A stretch of 64,000 bases of DNA from Bacteroidales bacterium (GTDB lineage Bacteria > Bacteroidota > Bacteroidia > Bacteroidales > UBA932): assembly GCA_022647615.1 (NCBI GenBank), contig JALCKZ010000001.1:1476178-1540177 (forward strand). Reading direction: 5' to 3'. The notes under the pieces were generated by a model. That model had not been told where the DNA came from. It worked only from the letters and a program-made list of their open reading frames with translations, and searched no databases. The number at the start of each line of letters is the position of its first letter. The stretch's first letter is position 1. Below are positions 12,399-21,379 of this stretch, in pieces. Both the position numbers and the translations under genes were made by a program.

Positions 12399-13205
12399 AT
12401 GCCACAGATGGGTGAACTTGGTTTCAAAACAGGGATAGCGCTTCCTTTGATAGAATTGGAAAATGCTGATATATACAACGACGGGAATCTTATTCTGTCG
12501 GGAGTTAACTTAAAAGTTAAAAGAGGGGAATTTGTATATCTGGTGGGAAAGGTTGGAAGCGGCAAAAGCTCAATTATCAGGACTTTAACAGCTGAACTCC
12601 CTCTGATTAGCGGCGAGGGAAGAGTAGGGGATTTTGATTTGAAAACAATCAGGAAAAATCAGATTCCGTATTTGAGAAGGAACCTTGGAGTAGTTTTTCA
12701 GGATTTTCAGCTCCTTATGGACCAGACGGTTATGGAGAATTTGATGTTTGTCCTGCGTTCTACTGAATGGGATGATTTGCAAAAAATGCAGGAGAGGTGC
12801 ATGGAGGTTCTTAAGGTTGTGGGGATGGAGAACAAGGCGCATAAAATGCCTCATCAGCTTTCAGGCGGTGAGCAACAGAGAGTTGCAATTGCAAGAGCCA
12901 TTTTGAATTCTCCGTCAGTTATTCTTGCTGATGAGCCTACGGGTAATTTGGATGCAGAGACGGCGGCAGGAATTATGGATGCTCTCTTAAGAATTCATAA
13001 GCAATATTCTCCTGCAGTTCTGATGATTACGCATAACAGGTCTATTATTGACAGATATCCTGCAAGGATAATGATGTGCGCTAATGGAGTTTGTACGGAA
13101 TTGACCAACAATGGGGTAGAACAGGACAAGTTAAAAGAGGTGGCAGACGATATGCCAGATGATTATGAAACAGAAAATGACGGAGAGCCGCAAGAAAATT
13201 CTTGA
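12399..13205 (+). CDS. ftsE: ABC transporter ATPase, FtsE-like
   Basis: About 268 residues. ABC ATPase with Walker [12 protein letters not shown]-loop VVFQDFQLL, signature LSGGEQQR, Walker [13 protein letters not shown] and H-loop THNRSII. The sequence is closest to FtsE/LolD, here with FtsE features (single short ATPase, [21 protein letters not shown]). FtsE with FtsX controls septal peptidoglycan hydrolases at the division site. No ftsX lies next to it, so the partner must be elsewhere; LolD is the alternative. The start at 12399 is preferred because of the promoter position. The acidic tail ([21 protein letters not shown]) overlaps the start of nth. Confidence 0.8.
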   Translation: MPQMGELGFKTGIALPLIELENADIYNDGNLILSGVNLKVKRGEFVYLVGKVGSGKSSIIRTLTAELPLISGEGRVGDFDLKTIRKNQIPYLRRNLGVVFQDFQLLMDQTVMENLMFVLRSTEWDDLQKMQERCMEVLKVVGMENKAHKMPHQLSGGEQQRVAIARAILNSPSVILADEPTGNLDAETAAGIMDALLRIHKQYSPAVLMITHNRSIIDRYPARIMMCANGVCTELTNNGVEQDKLKEVADDMPDDYETENDGEPQENS

Positions 13206-13812
13206 GTGGTTTGACAAATACGGACCTGAGCCAAAGAGCGAGCTGAAATTCAAAAGTCCTTTTGAACTTATTGTAGCAGTTATACTCTCCGCGCAGTGCA
13301 CAGATAAGAGAGTTAACATGACAACTCCTGCATTGCTTGCAAAATACCCTGATGCAGAGTCTCTTGCAAAGGCCACGGAAAAAGATATTTTCAAGTATAT
13401 AAAGTCCATATCTTTTCCAAACAGCAAGGCCGCTCATCTTCTGGGTATGGCAAAGATGCTTGTAAAGGATTTTGGAGGCAAAGTTCCGGAGGAGATAGAG
13501 CAGATGGAAAAATTGCCGGGCGTGGGGAGAAAGACTGCAAATGTTGTTGCCTCAATTTGTTTTAACAAACCTGTAATAGCCGTTGATACTCATGTGTTTA
13601 GAGTAGCTCATAGAATCGGATTTTCCAAAGGGGCAACCCCTCTGGAAGTGGAGGAAGATTTGGAGAAAATGATTCCCGTAGATAAAAGAGCTAAGGCGCA
13701 TCACTGGCTTATACTTCATGGCAGATATGTATGCAAATCTGCTAAACCAATGTGTGATGAGTGCCCAATTTCCAAATGGTGTCCAAAGTTGCTTGAAAAC
13801 AGCAAACTATGA
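13177..13812 (+). CDS. nth: Endonuclease III (DNA glycosylase/AP lyase)
   Basis: About 211 residues, a normal length. It removes oxidised pyrimidines in base excision repair. With the chosen start, the helix-hairpin-helix LPGVGRKTANVV carries the catalytic Lys119. Catalytic Asp137 is in VDTHVFR, and four Cys near the C-terminus (VCKSAKPMCDECPISKWCPK) bind the 4Fe-4S cluster. In-frame ATGs also exist at 13159 and 13165; 13177 gives the family-typical N-terminus ([12 protein letters not shown]). It overlaps ftsE by about 29 bases and xerD by 4 bases (ATGA), which suggests translational coupling. Confidence 0.93.
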   Translation: MTESRKKILEWFDKYGPEPKSELKFKSPFELIVAVILSAQCTDKRVNMTTPALLAKYPDAESLAKATEKDIFKYIKSISFPNSKAAHLLGMAKMLVKDFGGKVPEEIEQMEKLPGVGRKTANVVASICFNKPVIAVDTHVFRVAHRIGFSKGATPLEVEEDLEKMIPVDKRAKAHHWLILHGRYVCKSAKPMCDECPISKWCPKLLENSKL

Positions 13813-14837
13813 CGGATGATTTTAAAATAAGTCTTAAAGAATACTCTGCCTACCTGAGACTGGAAAGATCTCTTTCCAAAAATACTATCTTGTCTTATTG
13901 TTCTGATATTAAGAAGTTTATAAACTATTTGCATGAAAAGGGAATTGGATCCCCGGAGCGCGTGTCTTCTGACTTAATTGATGAATATCTTGCAAGCGAA
14001 TTTGAATCGGGCATATCAAAGAGGAGCCAGGCACGTTGTATTAGCGCTTTAAAATCTTTCTATAAATTTTACTCTTTGGAACACTCCTCTTCAAATTCAG
14101 GAGGAGGGCAAAACTCTTCTTCCGAAATAAATCCTTGTGAAAAAATTGATACTCCAAAACTTACAAGGCAGCTCCCGACAGTTTTATCTGTAGAGGAGGT
14201 TGATAAAATTTTAAATTCGGTGGATTTGTCAGCACCGGAAGGGACACGTAATCGTGCAATTTTAGAGATGCTTTATTCTTGCGGTTTGCGCGTGAGCGAA
14301 TTGGTGAATCTACGTCTGTCCGATTTGTTTTTTAAGGACTCATTCATCAGAGTAATTGGCAAGGGAAACAAGCAACGACTTATCCCGGTGGGAGATTATG
14401 CCAAGGATGCTGTAAATAATTATATACCTGTTAGATGGGAAGTTCTGCAGAATGCAAAACAGCTGGGAGGATCGCTTGGAAAAAGAGCTTCAAAAACGGC
14501 TGAAAAATCTACTTTAAAAAGCAAATCTGCATCAAATTTGGCCGAGGCTGAGGATACTCTTTTTTTGAACAGGCGCGGTGGAAAAATGACTCGCGTAATG
14601 GTATTTGATATAGTTAAAAATCAGGCTCGCATTGCGGGGATAAAAAAAGATGTTCATCCGCATACTTTCAGACATTCATTTGCTACTCATTTAGTTGAAA
14701 ATGGTGCTGATTTAAGAGTTGTCCAGGATATGCTTGGGCATGAAAGTATTTTAACTACAGAGATTTACACGCATGTCAGCACAAAACAGTGGATGAAAAA
14801 TATTCTGGAGCACCACCCGGAAAGGAATCATTCATAA
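13809..14837 (+). CDS. xerD: Tyrosine recombinase XerD-like, with two Ser-rich insertions
   Basis: 342-residue tyrosine recombinase, longer than the usual ~300. The N-terminal core-binding domain occupies residues 7-90 and the catalytic domain 123-335. The catalytic residues are all present: Arg161 (GLRVSEL), Lys185, His285 and Arg288 (HPHTFRHS), His311 (LGHES) and Tyr320. It probably resolves chromosome dimers at dif with FtsK. Two low-complexity insertions, residues 92-110 (Ser/Gly/Asn) and 218-248 (Ser/Lys/Ala), fall in the interdomain linker and a surface loop and explain the extra length. The gene overlaps nth upstream and, at its 3' end, the convergent sensor gene by 10 bases. Confidence 0.88.
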   Translation: MTDDFKISLKEYSAYLRLERSLSKNTILSYCSDIKKFINYLHEKGIGSPERVSSDLIDEYLASEFESGISKRSQARCISALKSFYKFYSLEHSSSNSGGGQNSSSEINPCEKIDTPKLTRQLPTVLSVEEVDKILNSVDLSAPEGTRNRAILEMLYSCGLRVSELVNLRLSDLFFKDSFIRVIGKGNKQRLIPVGDYAKDAVNNYIPVRWEVLQNAKQLGGSLGKRASKTAEKSTLKSKSASNLAEAEDTLFLNRRGGKMTRVMVFDIVKNQARIAGIKKDVHPHTFRHSFATHLVENGADLRVVQDMLGHESILTTEIYTHVSTKQWMKNILEHHPERNHS

Positions 14838-16489
14838 TTCTTTTTAGAATTAGTCTCAGCGTCAGTAACATCCAGTACCGTTTCTATCATATTGATAAGG
14901 CTTTTGGCCGCAAGATCTATTTTTACCGCATAATTCTTTTTGTCGTCGGCAGAAATTAAATTGCTGGAGTCAGAAATCATGTTTGCGTAGTTGGTGATAT
15001 CTCTTAAAGGCGTCTTAATCTCTTTGTTCATTTTTTGAAGGAAAAGCGCCTTCATCTTATTATCGCTTTCCGCAACTTCTATTTCATGTTCCAGTATTGC
15101 ATTTGCCTTTGCGATAGATTCTTTCTCTTTTATTAAAATGTCTTCTGACCGCTTGACTCTGTAAGATGCTCTTTTGGAGCGCATTAACATAACTATCGTG
15201 ACTATAAGGAGAGCTATTACGCAAATTGTGCTTATGGCTATTACTCCTGCTTGCTTTTGAATCTCTTTATGCCTAAGTCCGTTAACATCGTGCAGTACTT
15301 GGATTTCTTTAACCTTCTCGTCAAGGTTATCGGAATTTTCCTGTTCTCTTTGCTGAATATATCTTAATAAGTATGGCTTTAGCTCTTTCTCTTTGCCAAG
15401 AGCTTTTCCGGCGATAAATATGTTCTCCAAACATTCTTTCTGAATCCAGATTTCATCCTGTAAATTTTTGTTATTCAATATGCTGTCAAGATACGGAGTT
15501 GCAGATGCATAATCTTTTACGGACATGTAATATCTCACTTTTGCAAGTGAATACGGGGAGTTGAACTCTGCTGCAACTTCTTTATTTTTTGACGCTATAA
15601 CTTCTATTTTCTTAAGGCATTCAGAAAGTTCATCTTTTGAGAGGACCTGATTGCATCTTAGCATCGCCATATATATAATATAGCGGTTCTTATCCATGCT
15701 TAAATATTTCCTGCCGTTTTGCCGCATTTCTATCTCAGCAAGGTCCAAATAGTTAAGAGCTTGTCTGCATGCGCTTACTCCGGCTTTTTGTTCATGGCTG
15801 CCTGATTGTTTTACATAATAATTAGCAGTGAGCATGTAATAGGCAAGAGGAAGAAATCTTTTTCCGTCTGCCGGAAGTTTTTCCACTAATTTGCCAAGCT
15901 CTTCTATATATTTGATATCTAGGCTTCCCGATAGAGTTTTTGTGTAAAATGCGCTAATATTAAACAAAGCACCTGCCTGTTCATAGATGCTATTATTTTT
16001 TCCATTTTTGTACTCCGTTATAAGTTCATTCCAAAAAGCTGACTCATTTTTTTTGCAGTAAGTTTCATCAGTTTGTTTAGATGCCTGCAGGAATTTTATA
16101 AATGTAAGTAATTCAGCCTTGGCATTACTTTTTGGCAAGAGATCGGACATCTCAATGTATCTTTCTTCATGGTCCTGGTCATAACTAGCCATCTCTCCAA
16201 TTGCCTCAATCTGAGTATTATCGTCTTTGTTGGTTTTGGCTATTGCATATATTTGCCTCCCATACTTTACTCTCTCTTCATTTGAAGATGCTCTGTCAAA
16301 TTTGCTGAAAAGTTCAGTCACGTATTTTTTGTAAAATTCTTTGCTGCTGTCTTTTGCACTAAAATCTTTTTGATCATAGTTGTCTGCTAAAGCAGGTTTA
16401 GTTGCAAGCATAATGAATAGCGCTACGTATGCCGCTATATGGCAAGCGGTTCTAAATTTGGTTATATAGCTATGGCTGCGCTGCATCAT
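14828..16489 (-). CDS. TPR sensor protein, truncated histidine-kinase paralog without catalytic parts
   Basis: About 553 residues, paralogous to the gene just upstream on this strand. It has a signal anchor, a helical TPR-like sensor region, a membrane segment (IAISTICVIALLIVTIVMLM), a coiled coil and a remnant dimerisation domain. Where the paralog has MQHEIRTPLNSI, this has MNKEIKTPLRDI: the phospho-accepting His is Lys489. It stops about 64 residues later, with no HATPase domain. The stop overlaps the 3' end of xerD, so a deletion may have removed the kinase domain. It cannot be an active kinase; a sensor or dimer-partner role is possible. The start at 16489 overlaps the paralog's TGA. Confidence 0.75.
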   Translation of the reverse strand: MMQRSHSYITKFRTACHIAAYVALFIMLATKPALADNYDQKDFSAKDSSKEFYKKYVTELFSKFDRASSNEERVKYGRQIYAIAKTNKDDNTQIEAIGEMASYDQDHEERYIEMSDLLPKSNAKAELLTFIKFLQASKQTDETYCKKNESAFWNELITEYKNGKNNSIYEQAGALFNISAFYTKTLSGSLDIKYIEELGKLVEKLPADGKRFLPLAYYMLTANYYVKQSGSHEQKAGVSACRQALNYLDLAEIEMRQNGRKYLSMDKNRYIIYMAMLRCNQVLSKDELSECLKKIEVIASKNKEVAAEFNSPYSLAKVRYYMSVKDYASATPYLDSILNNKNLQDEIWIQKECLENIFIAGKALGKEKELKPYLLRYIQQREQENSDNLDEKVKEIQVLHDVNGLRHKEIQKQAGVIAISTICVIALLIVTIVMLMRSKRASYRVKRSEDILIKEKESIAKANAILEHEIEVAESDNKMKALFLQKMNKEIKTPLRDITNYANMISDSSNLISADDKKNYAVKIDLAAKSLINMIETVLDVTDAETNSKKNYE

Positions 16490-18702
16490 TCTTGAGTTAG
16501 AGGGTGAATAAATATAAATCTTGCGCCGCCGGAGCAAGTTGCATCCGCCATAACCTTGCCGTGTAATCCTTTGGCTATCAATCTGCAAATAAATAAACCA
16601 AGCCCCTGTCCCTGAGAAAATCTGTTAAGCTTTTCAAATCTGTTGAATATCACTTCTTCTTTTCCTTCCGGTATTCCTATGCCTGTATCTGTGACTGACA
16701 ATATTACTGAGCCGTTTTTCCCTTGAACTTCTGCTGTTCTGTTATTGATTTGATAATCAAGTACTATCTTGCCTGATTGAGTAAACTTGCATGAGTTTGA
16801 AAGAAAGTTAAGCAGGACTTGAATTAATCTCTCCCTATCTGTATCAATAATCAAATCTCTATCGTGAGCTTTAAAAATCATTTCAACTCCTTGTGCCGCC
16901 CTTCCCTTGAATATGTTGACAACAAAGGTGCAAATCTCATTAAGGCTCTCTGGAGCAATATGATACTCGCCTCTTTCCAAATCTGAGATATCCAAAATGT
17001 CGCTTACTGTTGTACTCAAGAGCGCTGAGTTTTGCCTCATGATTTCATTGAATTTTGCCGCCTCCTCTTTGCTTGGCTTGTTAGAAGGGTCGGCTAGAAT
17101 TTTTGAAAAACCTACGATAGAATTAAGCGGGGTCCTAATCTCATGCTGCATGTTTTGAATGAAGGAAGTCTTTAATCTAGAGGCATTTTCAGCCTCCGCT
17201 TTTGCCTTGTCCAGCCTCTTTCTTGTTTCATGCAAATCCTTTTTCTCCTTTATTAATTTGTTTTTTGATTCTGCCAGCTTGCCCGCCAAATTCTGCGAAC
17301 GTACCAGCAAATAAAAAGCAAATGCAAACAGTATAAGTACAATAGCCAAAAAAATAATTCCGGAATTCAATATTTTTTTGTTTGATTCTTTCTCCATGTT
17401 ATCCATGTTGTAGAGAATCTGCATTTCATTGTTTTTCTCATCCAACGTGCTCTTTTTCTCCTCCTCCAGCAAATCTAAATATTTCTCTGCATATTCTTGG
17501 ATATCAGCATTTTTATCTATGGCAACTTTTGCAGTTATCATATCTTTAAGGCATTCCTTTTGAATTTTGCGTGCGTTCTCTCTCTTCTTGTTTGTTATGA
17601 CTCTTTCCAAAAATGGAATTGCTTCCTTGTAGCGTTCCATTGCCATTAGGTATCTAATGGAGCATATTGACTGGTTTGAGTGAAATTCTGAGTAAAGTTC
17701 AGGATGCCTGTTTGTTGTCTCTACAAGTTTATTGTAAACGTCTTGAACTTGGGCCTTTGATAAAATTGATGAGTAAGAGAGCATCCTTCTGTATGTCACG
17801 TAACGCTGTAGTTCCATTGATTTATAGACTCTTCCCTTGCTCTTATAAATGGAATCGGCATCATTCTCTATGCGGAGCATTTCCATGTCAATTTTATAAC
17901 CAGACTTCATCAAGTCCTTTTTTACATAGAAATTTGCCGCCGCGGCGTGGTATGCGAAAGGGAGAAAATTCCTGCCATCTGCCGGAAGTTCATCCATAAT
18001 GTCCCCAAGTTTTTGTAAATACTCCTGGTACAGGCTATTAGTTGAGAGCCTTGACATGACCATGCAAATTCCAAATAGATTGGCAGCTCTATCATAAATT
18101 TTTGATTTTGGGATATCATTATATCCGTTTATCATTTTTTGCAGTGCGGCCGTTCCCTCTTTTTCAGTTGCGTTGCTGAATTTTTTGATAATGTTTTTGT
18201 AGTCAATTAGTGCAATTACCTCTTTTTGTTCATTGCCGGAGGGGAGCTTTGTAAGGAGTTTCCTGTATTTGTCAAGCGCATTGTAATCACTGTTTATAAG
18301 TTCTTCAATGGTCTCAATTTCAAGACTATAATCCTTATTTTTCTGAGCAATTTTTAGAAGCTCCTTTTCATATTTTACCCTGGTTGACATTTTTACAATC
18401 TCAATGTCAATAATATTATGAAGGACGGCTACTTTTTCTTTGTATGATGATGTCTTGCTATTGGATAGCACATCATACTCTCTTTGAAGGCTGTCCAAAG
18501 TGTTCTTTCTATTTCTCTTTCTTGCCGCAATAAGCTTGACAATTTCATCACGGCTCTTAAGAGATTCTCCGTTAATTGACTGCAGGTCCGGCAGCATATC
18601 CGGCTTTAAGGATTGTGCAGTGCTAAAATTAAAAGAGAGCAAAATGAGGGTCAGTGCAAAATAATACTTAAAGCATCTTAGTATTACAGAGTGAAATTTC
18701 AT
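16486..18702 (-). CDS. Sensor histidine kinase with TPR periplasmic domain
   Basis: 738 residues. Signal peptide (ending NFSTAQ), a long helical TPR-like periplasmic region, a membrane segment (IIFLAIVLILFAFAFYLLV), a coiled-coil linker, a HisKA domain with phospho-acceptor His520 (MQHEIRTPLNSI), and an HATPase domain with N-box LLNFLSNSCKFT, G1 DTGIGIP and G2 GQGLGLFICRLI. It is an orphan kinase: no response regulator lies in the window. The architecture resembles the Bacteroidales TPR-HK proteins. The stop codon overlaps the start of the truncated paralog downstream (ATGA), so the two are translationally coupled. Confidence 0.88.
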   Translation of the reverse strand: MKFHSVILRCFKYYFALTLILLSFNFSTAQSLKPDMLPDLQSINGESLKSRDEIVKLIAARKRNRKNTLDSLQREYDVLSNSKTSSYKEKVAVLHNIIDIEIVKMSTRVKYEKELLKIAQKNKDYSLEIETIEELINSDYNALDKYRKLLTKLPSGNEQKEVIALIDYKNIIKKFSNATEKEGTAALQKMINGYNDIPKSKIYDRAANLFGICMVMSRLSTNSLYQEYLQKLGDIMDELPADGRNFLPFAYHAAAANFYVKKDLMKSGYKIDMEMLRIENDADSIYKSKGRVYKSMELQRYVTYRRMLSYSSILSKAQVQDVYNKLVETTNRHPELYSEFHSNQSICSIRYLMAMERYKEAIPFLERVITNKKRENARKIQKECLKDMITAKVAIDKNADIQEYAEKYLDLLEEEKKSTLDEKNNEMQILYNMDNMEKESNKKILNSGIIFLAIVLILFAFAFYLLVRSQNLAGKLAESKNKLIKEKKDLHETRKRLDKAKAEAENASRLKTSFIQNMQHEIRTPLNSIVGFSKILADPSNKPSKEEAAKFNEIMRQNSALLSTTVSDILDISDLERGEYHIAPESLNEICTFVVNIFKGRAAQGVEMIFKAHDRDLIIDTDRERLIQVLLNFLSNSCKFTQSGKIVLDYQINNRTAEVQGKNGSVILSVTDTGIGIPEGKEEVIFNRFEKLNRFSQGQGLGLFICRLIAKGLHGKVMADATCSGGARFIFIHPLTQE

Positions 18703-18725
18703 GTCTAATGTTTAGGTATTCTTTG

Positions 18726-18733
18726 CAAAGTTA
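18726..18733 (-). promoter_or_regulatory. -7 promoter box for the sensor kinase pair
   Basis: The minus strand reads TAACTTTG, matching TAnnTTTG, about 24 bases before the ATG at 18702. No well-spaced -33 TTTG is present, so support is modest. Confidence 0.4.
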
Positions 18734-18775
18734 TCAAAAGATTTTGCAAATTTTTGCCAAATGGTTTTTTTCTGT

Positions 18776-18976
18776 CTAATCTCTTCTCTCCAGCGTGAAT
18801 ATTTCATTGACGCTTTTATGAAAAACAGCCGCAATTTTTAGCGCAAGTACCGTGGATGGAATATATCTGCCAGTCTCTATTGCATTGATGGTTTGGCGGC
18901 TTACTCCTATTTTATCTGCCAGGTCCTGCTGTGAGATATTTAAAACTGCGCGTTCTACTTTAATACTATTCTTCAT
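18776..18976 (-). CDS. XRE family transcriptional regulator
   Basis: 66 residues, starting at MKNSIKVERAVLNIS; the longer in-frame extension overlaps the upstream gene too far. It is a compact Cro/CI-type helix-turn-helix (ISQQDLADKIGVSRQTINAIE), typical of small YozG-like regulators paired with a membrane protein. It overlaps the membrane protein gene by 11 bases, so they form one transcript. The likely target is the perfect inverted repeat at 19488-19505 in front of the pair, i.e. autorepression. That pairing is inference; the fold is clear. Confidence 0.88.
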   Translation of the reverse strand: MKNSIKVERAVLNISQQDLADKIGVSRQTINAIETGRYIPSTVLALKIAAVFHKSVNEIFTLERRD

Positions 18977-19451
18977 GGCATGTTTTGTTAAAATTAGCCA
19001 TCGCGATGCGGAATACAATTATGTATATTAGCAGATATGCAAACAGGAAAAAGAACATCACATATAAGTATGGAATTCCGTAAATGAATATTGCAGCAAG
19101 CACGCTGACGGAAGTCGTAATCCATAAAGAACGTACGAGAGAAATTTCTCTTATATGTGCAATGCCTTCATCTTCAGCTTTTTCCTTTGAGAGAGCTATA
19201 AATGTTAAGGCGGCAAGTCCAAATACTATCTCAAGTGTAAGGGTTATGTTTTCTTTCTCGCAGGTAAATCCGCTGCTTGGCTCGCACAGAATCATACCCG
19301 AATAATGCCAGTATTTTGCGTTGATTGTAAATTCTCTCTCACTCCTTGAGTTTTTGATACTTGAGAAGAGGCCAAATGCTATTACGCATGCCAGCAATAT
19401 AAATCCTATTTTTTGGAAGATATGCGGCAGCAAGTAGTTTTCGTTTTTCAT
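18966..19451 (-). CDS. Small integral membrane protein paired with XRE regulator
   Basis: About 161 residues, starting at MKNENYLLPHIFQKIG. Four hydrophobic segments are visible: IGFILLACVIAFGLF, a stretch after TCEKENITLTLEIVFGLAALTFIAL, LWITTSVSVLAAIFIYGI, and LYVMFFFLFAYLLIYIIVF. No family is recognised with certainty; the arrangement (multi-pass protein plus tiny XRE regulator) resembles the DUF2178-type pairs of Firmicutes and Bacteroidota. Two charged loops carry Cys residues (ILCEPSSGFTCEKE). The function is unknown. Confidence 0.7.
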   Translation of the reverse strand: MKNENYLLPHIFQKIGFILLACVIAFGLFSSIKNSRSEREFTINAKYWHYSGMILCEPSSGFTCEKENITLTLEIVFGLAALTFIALSKEKAEDEGIAHIREISLVRSLWITTSVSVLAAIFIYGIPYLYVMFFFLFAYLLIYIIVFRIAMANFNKTCHEE

Positions 19452-19487
19452 ATTCTTGATTTTATTTACTGTTATTTCTTGCACAAA

Positions 19488-19505
19488 TGTAAAGTACACT
19501 TTACA
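19488..19505. promoter_or_regulatory. Palindromic operator, TGTAAAGT-AC-ACTTTACA
   Basis: Perfect 8-base inverted repeat with a 2-base spacer, 37 bases upstream of the membrane protein ATG. A second inverted repeat, GACAAG-AAAA-CTTGTC, follows at 19510-19525, and a further ACTTTACA half-site appears at about 19540. Such clustered symmetric sites upstream of an XRE gene are typical of autoregulatory operators. Binding by the regulator at 18776-18976 is inference. Confidence 0.6.
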
Positions 19506-19625
19506 AACAGACAAGAAAACTTGTCAAAAAATCAAATAAACTTTACAATAATGTAACAACAGACTTGTGGCGAGATATTAAAGAATGTTGACTGAAACGC
19601 TTTATCTATTCTGTTTCTTAATTGT

Positions 19626-19633
19626 TACCTTTG
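19626..19633 (+). promoter_or_regulatory. -7 promoter box for the SIMPL gene
   Basis: TACCTTTG matches TAnnTTTG, 40 bases upstream of the ATG at 19673. A T-rich TTTA lies about 21 bases further upstream. Confidence 0.45.
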
Positions 19634-19672
19634 TAAAAATGCGGGTTGTAGCAAGACCTGCTTAATTTATGA

Positions 19673-20383
19673 ATGGTTATGGAAAATAAAATTAACACAA
19701 CAGTTGTTGCCGCAATAATTATAGCGGTTGGATTGATAGGTATGGGACTTGCCGTCAGATGCGGAATCGTAAAATTTAAAAAGCTGGACGGGACGGTTTC
19801 AGTTAAAGGACTTTCAGAGATGGAAATGCCTGCAGATAAGGTGATTTGGCCAATTTCTTATGTTGCTGCGGGTAATGATTTAACATCTCTTTATGCAGAC
19901 ATTGAATCCAAAAACGCAATCATTACAAAGTTCCTTTTAGATAACGGAATTAGCAAAGATGAAATCACGGAATCCGCACCGGTCGTTACAGATTTAAAGG
20001 CGCAGAGCTATTATGGAGATAATAAATCTGAGTATAGATATAATATTACTTCTGTCACGACAGTTTCTACTACTAAGGTAAATCTTGTGCGTGACCTGCT
20101 TGTAAAGCAGAGCGAGCTTATCAAACAAGGTGTTCCGTTGTCTTCCGGCGGAAATGCGGAATTCTCTTTTACTAAGCTTAATGACGTGAAGCCTAAGATG
20201 ATAGAGGAAGCAACAAAGAATGCGCGGGCGTCTGCACAAAAGTTTGCGGAGGATTCTCACAGCCATCTTGGCAAAATTAAAAATGCTACGCAAGGACAGT
20301 TTTCAATTGAGGATAGGGATAGCAACACTCCGTATATCAAGAGTTTGAGGGTTGTCACAACTGTAGAGTATTACATGAACTAA
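19673..20383 (+). CDS. SIMPL (DUF541) domain protein
   Basis: 236 residues with one N-terminal membrane anchor (TTVVAAIIIAVGLIGMGLAV), then a SIMPL/DUF541 domain recognisable from VSVKGLSEMEMPADK, the central DGISKDEITESAPVV-like region and the C-terminal KIKNATQGQFSIEDRD segment. SIMPL proteins are periplasmic and of poorly defined function; some are linked to oxidative stress or signalling. The length is normal. The gene is probably expressed from its own promoter, 28 bases ahead of the phzF-like gene. Confidence 0.85.
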   Translation: MVMENKINTTVVAAIIIAVGLIGMGLAVRCGIVKFKKLDGTVSVKGLSEMEMPADKVIWPISYVAAGNDLTSLYADIESKNAIITKFLLDNGISKDEITESAPVVTDLKAQSYYGDNKSEYRYNITSVTTVSTTKVNLVRDLLVKQSELIKQGVPLSSGGNAEFSFTKLNDVKPKMIEEATKNARASAQKFAEDSHSHLGKIKNATQGQFSIEDRDSNTPYIKSLRVVTTVEYYMN

Positions 20384-20411
20384 CAGCTGCCGGAATCTGC
20401 TCAGATAAACT

Positions 20412-21341
20412 TTGAAGGAGACATCTTACATAGTTAATGCTTTTGTCGGCAAAAGTTCCGGCTTCCTTGGAAGCCCCGCGTGTGTCGTCTTGCTGCATGA
20501 GAAAATCCCTGATGTTCAGATGCTTGCGCTTGCGGCTAAAAATGGTTTGCCTGAGACAGCTTTTCTCTTAAAGGAAGAATTCTCTGATAGTGATGCTCCC
20601 GACAGGTCATATTCCTCAAGGAAACACTCAGGCAGATACTCATTGCGCTGGTTCACTCCCGATATTGAAATGGATTTATGCGGACATGCTACGCTAGCCT
20701 CCGCGTATGTTGTGTATGAGATACTTGGAGAAAAAGAGGCAATCTTTGATACATGCGAGGGTGAGATAAAAGTAGCAAGGTGTCCAGCCGAGCGTGGTAG
20801 CGACAGCAGCGGCAGTGGCAGCGGCGGCAGCGGTGATTTTATGTATGTTTTGGATTTTCCGTCTCGTCCGGCAAAGCCTGCAAAACTACCGGAGAATATT
20901 TATAATGCATTAAATATCAAGCCAAAAGAAGTATATTTATCTAGGGATTATATACTGCTGTATGATGATGAAGCGCAAATCCGGAATATTAAAATTGACC
21001 GTGCGGAATTTGATAAAATTAATCTTGACCCGGGCGGGATTGCTGTAACTTCAAGTGAAATTTATAGCGGTAAAAAATCAATTTGCGGCGGAGCAAAAGA
21101 TTGCTGTGATGCAACATTTGATTTTGTATCAAGATTCTTTACCCCGCAGGCGACAATTTTGGAAGATCCGGTGACGGGTTCTGCTCATTGCACGCTTGTC
21201 CCTTTTTGGGCTGACAGATTGGGAAAGAGTAAGTTACATGCGGCTCAGCTTTCAGAAAGAGGCGGTGAGCTTTTTTGCGAATTGAAGAATGGGCGGGTGC
21301 TTATTGGTGGCTATGCAAGTTTGGCCGGCGGGGAGATTTAG
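20412..21341 (+). CDS. PhzF family isomerase-like protein (TTG start)
   Basis: 309 residues. PhzF-fold protein with the N-terminal YIVNAFVGKSSGF, the catalytic Glu region LPETAFLL, the internal pseudo-repeat MDLCGHATLASAYV and the family motif EDPVTGSAHC. Substrates outside phenazine pathways are mostly unknown. No ATG or GTG lies between the upstream in-frame TAA (20406) and this TTG, and the family N-terminus begins at once, so TTG is the start. A Ser/Gly low-complexity insert (residues ~134-146) lies in a surface loop. Confidence 0.88.
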   Translation: MKETSYIVNAFVGKSSGFLGSPACVVLLHEKIPDVQMLALAAKNGLPETAFLLKEEFSDSDAPDRSYSSRKHSGRYSLRWFTPDIEMDLCGHATLASAYVVYEILGEKEAIFDTCEGEIKVARCPAERGSDSSGSGSGGSGDFMYVLDFPSRPAKPAKLPENIYNALNIKPKEVYLSRDYILLYDDEAQIRNIKIDRAEFDKINLDPGGIAVTSSEIYSGKKSICGGAKDCCDATFDFVSRFFTPQATILEDPVTGSAHCTLVPFWADRLGKSKLHAAQLSERGGELFCELKNGRVLIGGYASLAGGEI

Positions 21342-21379
21342 GCATTTTTTTGTAAATTTGGAGCATAAATCAGAATGTT

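Noticed and set aside
13809..14837. XerD-like gene as integrase of a mobile element
   Set aside because: It sits in an operon with ftsE-like and nth, no attachment sites or cargo are nearby, and its sequence is that of a housekeeping recombinase.
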